Origin: Chitinophaga pinensis DSM 2588
GTDB taxonomy: Bacteria > Bacteroidota > Bacteroidia > Chitinophagales > Chitinophagaceae
Reading direction: 5' to 3'
Length of the DNA: 64,000 nt
NCBI RefSeq assembly: GCF_000024005.1
Contig: NC_013132.1
Span: forward strand, 3,714,001 to 3,778,000
Shown here: positions 18,310 to 27,231 of the stretch, piece after piece
Numbering within the stretch: position 1 is the first letter of the stretch
Layout: each line of letters starts with the position of its first letter
Notes under the pieces: model-generated
Seen by the model: only the letters and a program-made list of their open reading frames with translations
What the model was told of the DNA's origin: nothing
The model's database searches: none
Program-made: the position numbers and the translations under genes

Positions 18310-19011
18310 ATGCGCTTTGCGTTAGTTGATGGTCAACTTATTGAAGCTCTATATGCGCTAGAAGGAACTTGCCCTGGATGTGGAAAGCAAGTTTTTGCAA
18401 GATGTGGTGATGTGAGAGTAGCCCATTGGGCACATGCCGGCGAAAAGATGTGCGATAGGTGGTGGGATTCAGAAACTGAATGGCATCGATCCTGGAAAAG
18501 TCAATTTCCCCAACCATGGCAAGAAGTTTTTAGGCAGGATGTACGAACTCATGAAATTCATATTGCCGATGTCCAAACTGAACATGATTTAGTAATTGAA
18601 TTTCAACATTCAAGTATTAAAAAAAAAGAACGCGACGCCCGGGAAAGTATTTATGGGAATATGGTTTGGGTGGTTGATGGAGCATTCCGAAAGAATGATT
18701 ATTCGCGTTTTTTTAAAAATCAGGGGAAGTTTAAGTTTACTGAAGAGAGTGGCATATTCCATGTTGACCGTCCCGAAGAATGCTTTCACTCTACATGGCT
18801 GAGCAGCTCCAAACCTGTTATATTCGACTTTAGAGCTGTAGCCCCGGAAGGTAATATTTTCGATGCACACAAATATCTGTACTGCTTGTTCCCGATCTCA
18901 ATTGGAGGAAGCGCCGTTTTTGCGGAGTTAACACCTGATGATTTCATTAAGAAAGTGATTAAAGGTGAATGGCTTTTATGGTTTGAGGGACTTATGAACG
19001 GTTTTAGATAA
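18310..19011 (+). CDS. CoiA-like nuclease (zinc ribbon plus restriction-like fold)
   Basis: The N-terminus carries one CxxC knuckle (CPGC, 21-24) and the HWAH motif (39-42) typical of CoiA-family proteins. The nuclease part has conserved E/H/W-K residues (ETEWHRSWK, about 55-63), an Asp at 87 (IADVQT) and the ExQ motif in VIEFQHS (95-101), the D-(E-x-Q) core of a PD-(D/E)XK fold, then the usual IYGNMVWVVDG strand. CoiA proteins are named for competence but are widespread orphan nucleases. At 233 aa this one is shorter than Firmicute CoiA (~320). It sits alone between the J-domain gene and repeat copy B. A DNA-processing or defence role is inference. Confidence 0.75.
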   Translation: MRFALVDGQLIEALYALEGTCPGCGKQVFARCGDVRVAHWAHAGEKMCDRWWDSETEWHRSWKSQFPQPWQEVFRQDVRTHEIHIADVQTEHDLVIEFQHSSIKKKERDARESIYGNMVWVVDGAFRKNDYSRFFKNQGKFKFTEESGIFHVDRPEECFHSTWLSSSKPVIFDFRAVAPEGNIFDAHKYLYCLFPISIGGSAVFAELTPDDFIKKVIKGEWLLWFEGLMNGFR

Positions 19012-19191
19012 GAAAATGAGACAGCCGCGGTTTGGGATACGCAGAGACGGCAAGAATTATGGACAGATGAGCAGCGTGAAAACGCTTTAAGAAGCAAACA
19101 GTTTTTATTTGGTAGAAGGAGGAGGTTTTGATCTTTAATTGAAATAGTCAAGACTTATCCTTACAGTTTTGTTAGCTACCCAAAGAAGAGC

Positions 19192-19332
19192 CTCGAACTT
19201 TTGTCATATTATTTTAACTCATTAATGCCAATTGCTATTGAGTGTAGTTAATTCTTCAATGATTTGGTTCGAGTTTCCCATACCTGGGATCACAGGGAAA
19301 GCTTCAAGTTTAAAGACTTGGAGCTTTTTTTT
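19192..19332. repeat. Direct repeat copy B: tRNA 3'-end-like segment plus terminator hairpin
   Basis: This is the partner of copy A, 3270 bp downstream in the same orientation. It contains GGTTCGAGTTTCCCATACC, then GGGATCACAGGG and the hairpin GCTTCAAGT-TTAAAG-ACTTGGAGC followed by eight T. It is closer than copy A to the tRNA-Lys acceptor end (GGGATCAC is identical to the end of that gene). It ends 30 bp before the left end of the IS481-type element. Confidence 0.7.
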
Positions 19333-19361
19333 GGGGGAATAGTTTATATGTAAAAGTTAAA

Positions 19362-20549
19362 ACTTAATCTGACAGTTATTGTTAATTAATAATTGTAAAA
19401 GATTAAAGTCATGACAACAATTCAAAAGATTATCCAGCCAAAGATGGGTCTGTTGAAGTTGGCCGAGAAGTTCGGCAATGTATCCGAAGCCTGTAAAGTT
19501 ATGGGCTATAGTCGGGACTCATTTTATCGTTTCCAGAAACTTTATGAAGAGGGAGGAGAACTGGCTCTCAAAGAGATCAGTCGCAGTAAGCCTCTGCTAA
19601 AGAATCGGATTCCTAGTCAAGACGAAGAAGCAGTCGTTGCTTACGCCATTGAGCATCCTGAACAGGGACAATCTCGCGCTAGCAATGAATTAAGGAAAAG
19701 AGGAACCATTGTATCTCCGGCTGGTATCCGCTGTGTGTGGCTGCGGCACGATTTAGAGACAATGCAGAAGCGCTTAAAGGCTTTAGAAGCCAAAGTTGCT
19801 CAGGATGGTCTTATCCTCACAGAAAGCCAGGTTGCTGCCCTGGAACGTAAAAAAGAAGAACAGGAAAGCAGGGGCGAAATTGAAACACACCATCCTGGCT
19901 ACCTCGGGTCACAAGACACCTATTATGTCGGATACATTAAGGGAGTGGGTAAAATTTACCAACAGACATTTATTGATACTTATACTCGGGTTGGATTTGC
20001 TAAGCTTTATGATCGAAAAAATGCACTGGTTGCCGCGGAGATACTCAACGATAAAGTGTTACCTTTCTATCAGGAGCAGGAAATTGATCTACTTCGTATT
20101 CTCACAGATCGCGGAACAGAATATTGCGGAGCTAGAGAACATCACGAATACCAGTTATACTTGACTATCGAAGATATTGATCATACACGGACCAAAGCCA
20201 AAAGTCCTCAAACCAATGGCATTTGCGAGCGATTCCACCGAACAATGCAGGAAGAGTTCTATGCTATTGCGTTTAGGAAGAAAATGTACGATTCATTGGA
20301 TGCGCTACAAGAAGATCTTGACAGGTGGCTTCATTATTATAATACAGAACGTTCCCATAGCGGGCGTTACTGCTTTGGGAAAACGCCCATGCAAACCTGG
20401 TTAGATAGCAAGGAACTAGCTAATGAGAAAAAGATTGATCAATTGTATGCCAGAGGAAAAGTGTCAACCTGAGGCCTTTTATCCATGAAATATGCACAGG
20501 TTTATAGACGATCTTGCGAATCAAAAATGCTTAATCTGTCAGATCAAGT
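19362..20549. mobile_element. IS481-family insertion sequence
   Basis: The element is delimited by imperfect terminal inverted repeats: ACTTAATCTGACAG at 19362-19375, and CTGTCAGATCAAGT at 20536-20549, whose reverse complement matches 13 of 14. Its ~1.19 kb length and single transposase ORF fit IS481. No target-site duplication could be recognised, so the true ends could differ by a few bases or the insertion may be old. Confidence 0.65.
19411..20472 (+). CDS. IS481-family transposase
   Basis: The N-terminal helix-turn-helix region ([20 protein letters not shown], about 16-35) is followed by a second HTH and a rve-type integrase core. The DDE residues are plausible: Asp in GSQDTYYVG (about 169), Asp in ILTDRGTEY (about 231), and Glu in [15 protein letters not shown] (about 268). 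The C-terminal [10 protein letters not shown] block is typical of IS481/IS3-like transposases. The 353-aa ORF is complete with no frameshift, so the copy may be active. It catalyses cut-and-paste or copy-out transposition of its own element. Confidence 0.88.
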   Translation: MTTIQKIIQPKMGLLKLAEKFGNVSEACKVMGYSRDSFYRFQKLYEEGGELALKEISRSKPLLKNRIPSQDEEAVVAYAIEHPEQGQSRASNELRKRGTIVSPAGIRCVWLRHDLETMQKRLKALEAKVAQDGLILTESQVAALERKKEEQESRGEIETHHPGYLGSQDTYYVGYIKGVGKIYQQTFIDTYTRVGFAKLYDRKNALVAAEILNDKVLPFYQEQEIDLLRILTDRGTEYCGAREHHEYQLYLTIEDIDHTRTKAKSPQTNGICERFHRTMQEEFYAIAFRKKMYDSLDALQEDLDRWLHYYNTERSHSGRYCFGKTPMQTWLDSKELANEKKIDQLYARGKVST

Positions 20550-20566
20550 ATTAGCTATTACAAATT

Positions 20567-20605
20567 AAAAAAGCCAGCTGCTTGTAAAAGCAGCTGGCTT
20601 TTTTA
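20567..20605. terminator. Bidirectional terminator between the IS and the efflux operon
   Basis: A perfect 10-bp stem, AGCCAGCTGC...GCAGCTGGCT, with A run before and T run after, so it can end transcription in both directions. It ends the minus-strand efflux operon 32 bp after the outer-membrane gene. Confidence 0.85.
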
Positions 20606-20636
20606 ATAATGATGTTGCTGAATAATCAATTCGCTG

Positions 20637-22046
20637 CTAAATACCACCGCCAAGACTCCGGTATAAGTCTGATATCGCTGTTAATTCAGCACATTTAATG
20701 GCTGCAAGGTCAAGTTCACATTGTAACACATTACTTTGAGCAGTTATCACCTCCAGATAGTTGGCCATGCCGTTTTGGAAAAGCGCATTTGCATTTATCG
20801 TAGCTTCCTGCAGGGTTTTTACACGTTCAGCCGTAACGCTTTCCCTTACCTTTAGTTTTTCGATACTCGCCAATGCATCCGATACCTCACCTACAGCTTT
20901 CAATACCGTCTGCCTGAAAAGTAAAACGGTTTTCTCGCGTTCTAGCTGAGCTACCCGGTATTGCGTACTTAGTTCTTTATGCTGAAGTAAGGGTTGCAGT
21001 ACACCTCCACCTACGACACCAAAGATGGAGCCCGGTATATTAAACCAATCACTTGCCCTGAGTGAGTTGACGCCGCCGGAAGCAGTTATCCGTAATGAAG
21101 GGTACATTTGAGCTTTTGCAATACCAACCCGTGAATTAGCTATCATCAGCTCAAATTCGCTGCTTTTAACATCAGGTCTCCGGCTGATCATTTCAGATGG
21201 GATACCTGCAGATAAGATCGAAGGAAAGGTGATGTCTTCAAGCAAGCTGTTTCGATCTATCTTGTCTGGAAGTTGTCCGCTTAAGAAGCGAATTGCATTT
21301 TCCTGGATAATAATTGCCTGCTCCAATTGAGGTAGCAAGCCCGCTGACAGCTGACGTTGGGCAATCGCTTGCTGAACCGCCAGATAGGTGACCTGGCCGG
21401 CTTCGTATTGTAACTGAACGATAAGCACTGTACTGTCGTTGAGTGTAAGATTTTTTTCGACAATATTCAGCTGCGCATCCAGCATCAAAAGATTGAAATA
21501 ACCTTGTGATACAGCTGCAATCAGGCCCGTCTGCAGAACTTTACGGGCTTCCTGGGATTGCAGGTAGGAAGCCAGGGCCAGTCTGTTTGTATTCCTGATT
21601 TTACCCCATATGTCCGCTTCCCAGCTAACGCTTAGATTTGCGGAGTAGTCTTCCAGGTGATCTGTCCCTAAAAACTGCCCAAGCGTCAAACCGTTTAAAC
21701 TATTGTTTGATGGATTCGTAGTGGAAGCCGTAACGTTTAAGCCCACGACAGGAACATTGTTCCATTTAGACTGTTGCAGCACTAATTGCGATTGCTCCAG
21801 GTTTTTAAGTGCTGACTGCATATCGAAGTTCCTTGCTAAAGTACTATCGATCAACTCCTGTAGCACCTTATCCGTAAAAAAAGACTTCCAGGGAATACCT
21901 GCAATGCTGGAAGTGTCTGTATCATTGCCGTTACGAAAAGCGGACGGTGTCTCCGGTCGTTGATCTGGCAGGTCTTTTGATACCCTGCAGGCTCCTGCCA
22001 AAGCCATGAAGAAAAGAAGCAGATATATTTTTTTATGATGGTTCAT
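20637..22046 (-). CDS. RND efflux outer-membrane lipoprotein (NodT/OprM family)
   Basis: The signal peptide ends in a lipobox, LAGAC (Cys20), so the mature protein is lipid-anchored. The 469-aa length and the duplicated OEP pattern are visible: PWKSFFTD and LQELIDSTLARNFDMQSAL in the first half, ISRRPDVKSSEFELMIANSR in the second, and YRSLGGG at the end. It forms the outer-membrane channel of a tripartite efflux pump. It is the last gene of the operon MFP-RND-OMF, separated by 18 bp from the RND gene. Confidence 0.92.
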   Translation of the reverse strand: MNHHKKIYLLLFFMALAGACRVSKDLPDQRPETPSAFRNGNDTDTSSIAGIPWKSFFTDKVLQELIDSTLARNFDMQSALKNLEQSQLVLQQSKWNNVPVVGLNVTASTTNPSNNSLNGLTLGQFLGTDHLEDYSANLSVSWEADIWGKIRNTNRLALASYLQSQEARKVLQTGLIAAVSQGYFNLLMLDAQLNIVEKNLTLNDSTVLIVQLQYEAGQVTYLAVQQAIAQRQLSAGLLPQLEQAIIIQENAIRFLSGQLPDKIDRNSLLEDITFPSILSAGIPSEMISRRPDVKSSEFELMIANSRVGIAKAQMYPSLRITASGGVNSLRASDWFNIPGSIFGVVGGGVLQPLLQHKELSTQYRVAQLEREKTVLLFRQTVLKAVGEVSDALASIEKLKVRESVTAERVKTLQEATINANALFQNGMANYLEVITAQSNVLQCELDLAAIKCAELTAISDLYRSLGGGI

Positions 22047-22064
22047 GGTTTGTATATTAGGCGA

Positions 22065-25000
22065 TTAAAGAACAGGTGATGGTTCATGTTTAAGCACCAG
22101 ATCCTCTTCAACCAGTATCTTTTTTCCGGCAACTTTTTCGTGAAGCGCCTGGAACACAACAAATAATACAGGGATGATAAAGAGCCCTAAAACGACCCCA
22201 CCCAGCATGCCGCCGGCCGCACCTATACTAATCGAATGATTACCCATAGCAGAAGGGCCGGTCGCTCGCATCATAGGAGAAATACCTGCTACAAATGCAA
22301 TTGATGTCATTATGATCGGGCGAATTCGAAGTCTGGCAGCCTCCAATGCTGATTCTACCAGTGTATGTCCTGCATGTCTGCGTTGCACCGCAAATTCGAC
22401 GATCAGAATGGCATTTTTTGCCAACAATCCGATCAGCATAATAAGTGCTACCTGGATGTAAATATTATTGTCAATACCAGCCATACCGATTGCCAGAAAG
22501 ACACCAATGATACCGGTAGGAACAGAGAATACCACCGCTAATGGCAGTATGTAACTATTGTATTGGGCACACAATAAAAAGTAGACGAATAACAGAGAGA
22601 GGCTAAATATAAGTAAAGATTGGCCGCCGGAAGAGATCTCTTCTCTCGTCATTCCCGAAAACTCGAATGAATAACCTGTAGGCAATACGTTTGCAGCTAC
22701 TTCCCTGACAGCCTGGATCGCATTTCCTGTACTATAACCTGGTTTGGGTACGGCATTGACGCCTATTGAGTTGAAAAGGTTATAACGGGTAATGGCTTCT
22801 GGTCCGAATACCCTTTTCAAAGTTACGAGCGTATTTATTGGCACCATGTTACCAGCTCTGTTTTTTACATAGATTTCATTCATGGATGCAGGATCAGCTC
22901 GTTCTTCTTTCTCTGCCTGTACCATTACACGGTAATACTTACCGAACCGGTTAAAATCAGAGACCTGGGCACTGCCGAAATAAGATTGCATAGTGCTTAA
23001 CACATCTTTTTCATCAACCCCGAGTTGTTCGATCTTTTCATGATCAAGCAGCATTTCATATTGAGGATAATCTGCGCGAAATGTCGTAAAGGCAATAGCT
23101 ATTTCCTTGCGTTTCATTAATTCAGCAATAAAGCGGTTCGCGATACCTCCAAACTTATCTAGCCTGCCACCTGCCTTATCTTCCAGGACCAGATCAAGCG
23201 CGTCGACATTGCTGAAGCCAGGCACCGTTGGAAAGGAAAATACAAAGCATTGCGCACCTTTTATCGTATTCAGGCGCTTTTGCAGTTCAGCAATATTAGC
23301 AGAGACGTCGTTCATTTCGCCACGTTCTCCGTCTTTTTTCATCCTGAAAAAAGCTACGCCGGATGATGGACTTGTTGAACTGGTTAACACATTAAAGCCA
23401 GCAACCTCATTGAAGGCGAATTTTGCTTTCATATCCCTCACCTTATTAGCCGCTTCATCGAGGATCGCCTGCGTTCTGTTCATCGAAGAGCCTGGAGGAA
23501 GATTCACTGAGATCGCAATGAAACCTAAATCTTCTGATGGAATAAAGCCGGTAGGCGTCCTGCGTATCAGCCAACCAGTTATCAGCACGACCAGTAATAA
23601 TCCGGCAAGACTAACCCACTTGAATCTGATCATTGTTTTAACCGCTCCAACATATTTACCGGTGACGTTTTCAAAACCTTTATTGAATGCAATGAAAAAC
23701 CGCTGCTTGAAATTGGCCGGTTTTTCCTGGTGGTCATGATTGACATCTTTCAGTAGTAAAGCACATAAGGCCGGACTAAGCGTCAGGGCATTTAACGCAG
23801 ATATGGCAATAGCAATCGCCAGCGTAAAGGCGAACTGCCTGTAAAAGACACCTGCTGAGCCCTGCATAAAACCGACCGGAAGAAATACCGCTGCCATTAC
23901 AAGGGTAATTGAGATGATCGCACCTGTGATCTCATGCATGGCAGACATAGTGGCTTTCCTGGGGCTGATGTTTCTATGCTCTAATTTGGAATGCACTGCC
24001 TCTACGACCACAATGGCATCATCCACAACAATGCCAATGGCAAGAACAAGCGCAAATAAAGTCAGCAAATTAATGGAGAACCCAAAGACGGACATAAAGA
24101 AAAATGTTCCAATAACTGCTACAGGAACAGCAATGGCAGGGATCAGCGTTGACCGGAAGTCCTGCAAGAATATATAGACTACAACAAAGACGAGGATAAA
24201 GGCTTCCAGTAAAGTATGCTCCACCTGATCGATAGATTGATCCAGCATATCTTTCGTATTGTAAAGTATTTGCTGTTTGATGCCAGGGGGAAAATCCTTC
24301 TCTGCTTTTTTTAGAAACGCTGCCACCTTTGTCTGTATTTCCCTTGAGTTAGAACCTGGCAGTTGTATGACCTGGAATAAAACACTTTGTTTATCATTCA
24401 CCGTGTTTAGCGAGTTGTAAGTATAACTGCCTAATTCAACCTTCGCCACATCCTTCAGTTTGAGCATACTACCATCTGCGTTCGCTCTTATGATCATATT
24501 GCCATAATCCTCCGGTTTAGTATACTTGCCGGCATATTTTAACACGTATTCAAAAGACCTGTTGCTTGACTCTCCAAATCTTCCGGGAGCTGCTTCCTGA
24601 TTTTTACTTTTGACGGCAGTCATCACCTCAGTAGGGGTGATGTTGTAAGTGGCCATTTGTGCCGGATTGAGCCAGATCCGCATGGAGTAATCCCTGTTAC
24701 TACCAAAGAAGGTGACCTGACCAACACCCTGTATGCGTTTTAGTTCCGGTATGATATTTATTTGTGCGTAGTTGGTCAGATAAGTCGCATCATACAATTG
24801 AGGATTTTCGCTCATCAGATTGATCGCCATAATGAGTGAATTCTGTACCTTTTGGGTGTTTATGCCGGCCTGAACTACCTCAGGCGGTAAGAGTCCGGTA
24901 GCAGATGATACACGGTTCTGCACATTTACCGCCGCCTGATCAGGATCAGTACCTAACTTAAAATAGACCGAAATAATCAGGGTTCCGTCATTAGCAGAGG

Positions 25001-25241
25001 TAGAACTCATATAAGTCATATTCTCTACTCCGTTAATAGCCTCTTCCAATGGCGGCGCTACGGCACGCACCATAGTTTCTGCATTTGCACCAGGATAGTT
25101 GGCTGACACCTGTACCACTGGCGGCGCTATATCGGGGAATTGCTGTATAGGCAGGTCCATCAGACCTACCAAACCGAGAATCACCAGCATGATGGAAACC
25201 ACCGTTGCGATAACCGGCTTGTCAATAAAAACTTTCAACAT
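22065..25241 (-). CDS. RND multidrug efflux transporter, HAE1 (AcrB-like)
   Basis: A full-length 1058-aa inner-membrane pump. It begins with the typical MLKVFIDKPVIATVVSIMLV helix and has the proton-relay Asp pair in TM4 (GIVVDDAIVVVEAV), the conserved Lys in TM10 (LLAKNAILIVEF), and the HAE1 motif GFIPSEDLG. Two large periplasmic porter loops are present. It exports hydrophobic compounds by proton antiport. It lies between the adaptor gene (16 bp upstream) and the outer-membrane gene. No unusual residues were noticed. Confidence 0.95.
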   Translation of the reverse strand: MLKVFIDKPVIATVVSIMLVILGLVGLMDLPIQQFPDIAPPVVQVSANYPGANAETMVRAVAPPLEEAINGVENMTYMSSTSANDGTLIISVYFKLGTDPDQAAVNVQNRVSSATGLLPPEVVQAGINTQKVQNSLIMAINLMSENPQLYDATYLTNYAQINIIPELKRIQGVGQVTFFGSNRDYSMRIWLNPAQMATYNITPTEVMTAVKSKNQEAAPGRFGESSNRSFEYVLKYAGKYTKPEDYGNMIIRANADGSMLKLKDVAKVELGSYTYNSLNTVNDKQSVLFQVIQLPGSNSREIQTKVAAFLKKAEKDFPPGIKQQILYNTKDMLDQSIDQVEHTLLEAFILVFVVVYIFLQDFRSTLIPAIAVPVAVIGTFFFMSVFGFSINLLTLFALVLAIGIVVDDAIVVVEAVHSKLEHRNISPRKATMSAMHEITGAIISITLVMAAVFLPVGFMQGSAGVFYRQFAFTLAIAIAISALNALTLSPALCALLLKDVNHDHQEKPANFKQRFFIAFNKGFENVTGKYVGAVKTMIRFKWVSLAGLLLVVLITGWLIRRTPTGFIPSEDLGFIAISVNLPPGSSMNRTQAILDEAANKVRDMKAKFAFNEVAGFNVLTSSTSPSSGVAFFRMKKDGERGEMNDVSANIAELQKRLNTIKGAQCFVFSFPTVPGFSNVDALDLVLEDKAGGRLDKFGGIANRFIAELMKRKEIAIAFTTFRADYPQYEMLLDHEKIEQLGVDEKDVLSTMQSYFGSAQVSDFNRFGKYYRVMVQAEKEERADPASMNEIYVKNRAGNMVPINTLVTLKRVFGPEAITRYNLFNSIGVNAVPKPGYSTGNAIQAVREVAANVLPTGYSFEFSGMTREEISSGGQSLLIFSLSLLFVYFLLCAQYNSYILPLAVVFSVPTGIIGVFLAIGMAGIDNNIYIQVALIMLIGLLAKNAILIVEFAVQRRHAGHTLVESALEAARLRIRPIIMTSIAFVAGISPMMRATGPSAMGNHSISIGAAGGMLGGVVLGLFIIPVLFVVFQALHEKVAGKKILVEEDLVLKHEPSPVL

Positions 25242-25257
25242 GATTCTGTAATTAAAA

Positions 25258-26394
25258 TTAATTGCTGGCCAATTTTTCGTTCGATCTTTCAGGTTTTACG
25301 ACTGTACCATCTTTAAGAGACTCCAACCCCTTTAGAACAAGCCGGTCGCCATCCTTTAATCCACCGCAGATATAATAGGTATTTCCCGTTGATCCGGATA
25401 TGGTCAGTGCCGCCTGTCGTGCTTTACTATTTTGGTCAACGATAAACGCAAATGTTTTATCCTGCATTTCGAAAGTGGCAGATTGGGGGATGCGGATCAC
25501 TCCGGATTGTTTAAGTGCCAATTTTATCCGGGCTGAATTACCGGAACGAAGTAAACCTCCTTTATTGGGGAATGTCGCGCGCAAAGTGATTGCTCCGGTA
25601 TTTTTATCAAAAGCCGCGTCAACCATATCCAATACGCCCGTTTGCGAATACGCTGTTCCTCCGGAAAGCAACATATTTACAGCCGCCGCATGCTTTAATT
25701 TTTCGTCAATTGAAGCGCCCTTTAACTCATTTTTGAACGTGACAAAATCAGCTTCTCCAATAGAAAAATAGGCATGTACTTCCCGGTTATCAGAAAGATA
25801 GGATAAGGGCTGAGTGTCCGAAGGCGCAAGGAGACTTCCTGTTTTCTTGAAAAGTCTGCCGATATATCCACTTACCGGTGCCGTGATGGTCGCGAAACCC
25901 AAGGTAATCTTCGCATTTCCGACTTTGGCTGCTGCTTGTTTTTCTCTCGCCAGGGCAGCTTCATAGGCAGCCTGTGCGGTTTTTAACTGGTAAGCAGATA
26001 CCACCTTGCTTTGAACCAGTGGTGTTAGCTTATCAACCTCTAGTTTTGCAGTGACTACGCCTGCTTTGACAGCGAGTAATTCTCCCTCGGCATTGTTGTA
26101 TGCTTCGCGATATGGTCGCGCGTCAATTTGAAACAAGGGAGCGCCTTTTTCTACATATGCCCCTTCGGAAACGTAGATTTTTTCCAGTATTCCCGCAACT
26201 TGTGTTCTGATCTCAATGTCGTTCTGACCTTCAATCTTCGCCGGATATTCCGTATAGACAACGGCGTCACCTGCATTAACGGTGGCCACCGGTACTGTTG
26301 GTGTTGTTGCGGTTGGCGATTGTGTACCGCCTGATGAGCAGCCCGAAAGCATGATAGCATTAGCTAACATGCCATATATCAGATTTCTATTCAT
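25258..26394 (-). CDS. RND efflux membrane-fusion lipoprotein (AcrA-like)
   Basis: The start is set at 26394 (MNRNLIYGMLANAIMLSGCS) because this gives a proper signal peptide with a lipobox (MLSGC). The upstream in-frame ATG at 26514 would add 40 unrelated residues and overlap the DUF420 gene. The order lipoyl-like hairpin, coiled coil (LTPLVQSKVVSAYQLKTAQAAY), beta-barrel and membrane-proximal domain is typical of the HlyD/AcrA family. It is the periplasmic adaptor bridging the RND pump and the outer-membrane channel, and first gene of the operon. No linked TetR gene is visible. Confidence 0.92.
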   Translation of the reverse strand: MNRNLIYGMLANAIMLSGCSSGGTQSPTATTPTVPVATVNAGDAVVYTEYPAKIEGQNDIEIRTQVAGILEKIYVSEGAYVEKGAPLFQIDARPYREAYNNAEGELLAVKAGVVTAKLEVDKLTPLVQSKVVSAYQLKTAQAAYEAALAREKQAAAKVGNAKITLGFATITAPVSGYIGRLFKKTGSLLAPSDTQPLSYLSDNREVHAYFSIGEADFVTFKNELKGASIDEKLKHAAAVNMLLSGGTAYSQTGVLDMVDAAFDKNTGAITLRATFPNKGGLLRSGNSARIKLALKQSGVIRIPQSATFEMQDKTFAFIVDQNSKARQAALTISGSTGNTYYICGGLKDGDRLVLKGLESLKDGTVVKPERSNEKLASN

Positions 26395-26432
26395 AAAATT
26401 TATATATGGAGTGATAAAAAAGTGTAGAAATA

Positions 26433-27017
26433 TTAATGAGGATAATAAGGAGATATCATGAGGTAAACGATGACACCCGTGAGACTCACATATAACCATA
26501 TGGGCATTGTCCACGCTGCGACTTTACGGTGTTTTATAATATTACCGTTTAACCCAAATCCCATAGTGATCAGTGCCAGCGGTACGATCAAAACAGCCAG
26601 AAAAATATGCGTGAGCAGTATAAAGAAGTAAATCCCTTTGATAACGCCACTACCTCCGAATTGCGTTGAAGGAGTTGAAAAATGGTAAAGCAAATAGGAA
26701 AACAGGAATAAAGAAGTAAACGCGAATGCCAGAAACACAAAACTTCTATGTAATAGCTCATTTTTTTTATTGACAGCGATCAACGCCGTGAGTAAAGCAA
26801 TAAATGTTGAACCGTTTAATACCGCATTGACTAAAGGTAATACGGAGAAATTATAGTGCTTTAGTGTATCGATCTTTGGTAAGAAGTAGGACACCGTAAT
26901 CAGACCATTGATGAAAATCGCCAATGTCCAGATCAAGGGAGTATAGTTTTTTTGTTTTGATCCTTTTCTTAGTATTCCTGTTCCGGCTAGTGTTGCTTTT
27001 GTCATTTCCATCCTCAT
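26433..27017 (-). CDS. DUF420-family membrane protein
   Basis: A five-helix integral membrane protein of 194 aa, recognised as DUF420 (YozB-like) by LPLVNAVLNGSTFIALLTA, the His in NELLHRSFVFLAF and the HIFLAVLIVPLAL helix. The family is often linked to cytochrome oxidase assembly or heme-copper oxidase loci; conserved His residues in the helices suggest heme or metal binding. There is no oxidase gene nearby, so its partner is not visible. It lies just upstream of the efflux operon on the same strand (38 bp) and could be co-transcribed with it. The start could also be the Met at residue 5 (27005). Confidence 0.8.
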   Translation of the reverse strand: MRMEMTKATLAGTGILRKGSKQKNYTPLIWTLAIFINGLITVSYFLPKIDTLKHYNFSVLPLVNAVLNGSTFIALLTALIAVNKKNELLHRSFVFLAFAFTSLFLFSYLLYHFSTPSTQFGGSGVIKGIYFFILLTHIFLAVLIVPLALITMGFGLNGNIIKHRKVAAWTMPIWLYVSLTGVIVYLMISPYYPH

Positions 27018-27231
27018 TAGTATGGCGCAAAGTTATCTGCCTTCTGTTTGTATTCGCAATTCCACTACACCGCAAATCATATCTGGAAATTGCAGAATGA
27101 ATGCATTTTCGGACTTTAATTTTATCTCTTTTGCTTAGATAATGATTTGATTTTTATTTATTTGAATTTTCATGATAGATGGAATATGATTTTTTTTGCA
27201 GCAATGAAAAATGGCCTAAAGTGCGTCATTT

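Noticed and set aside
15922..19332. CRISPR-like array from the repeated GGTTCGAGT motifs
   Set aside because: Only two long repeats plus one scrap, 3 kb apart, and no regular spacing or spacers.
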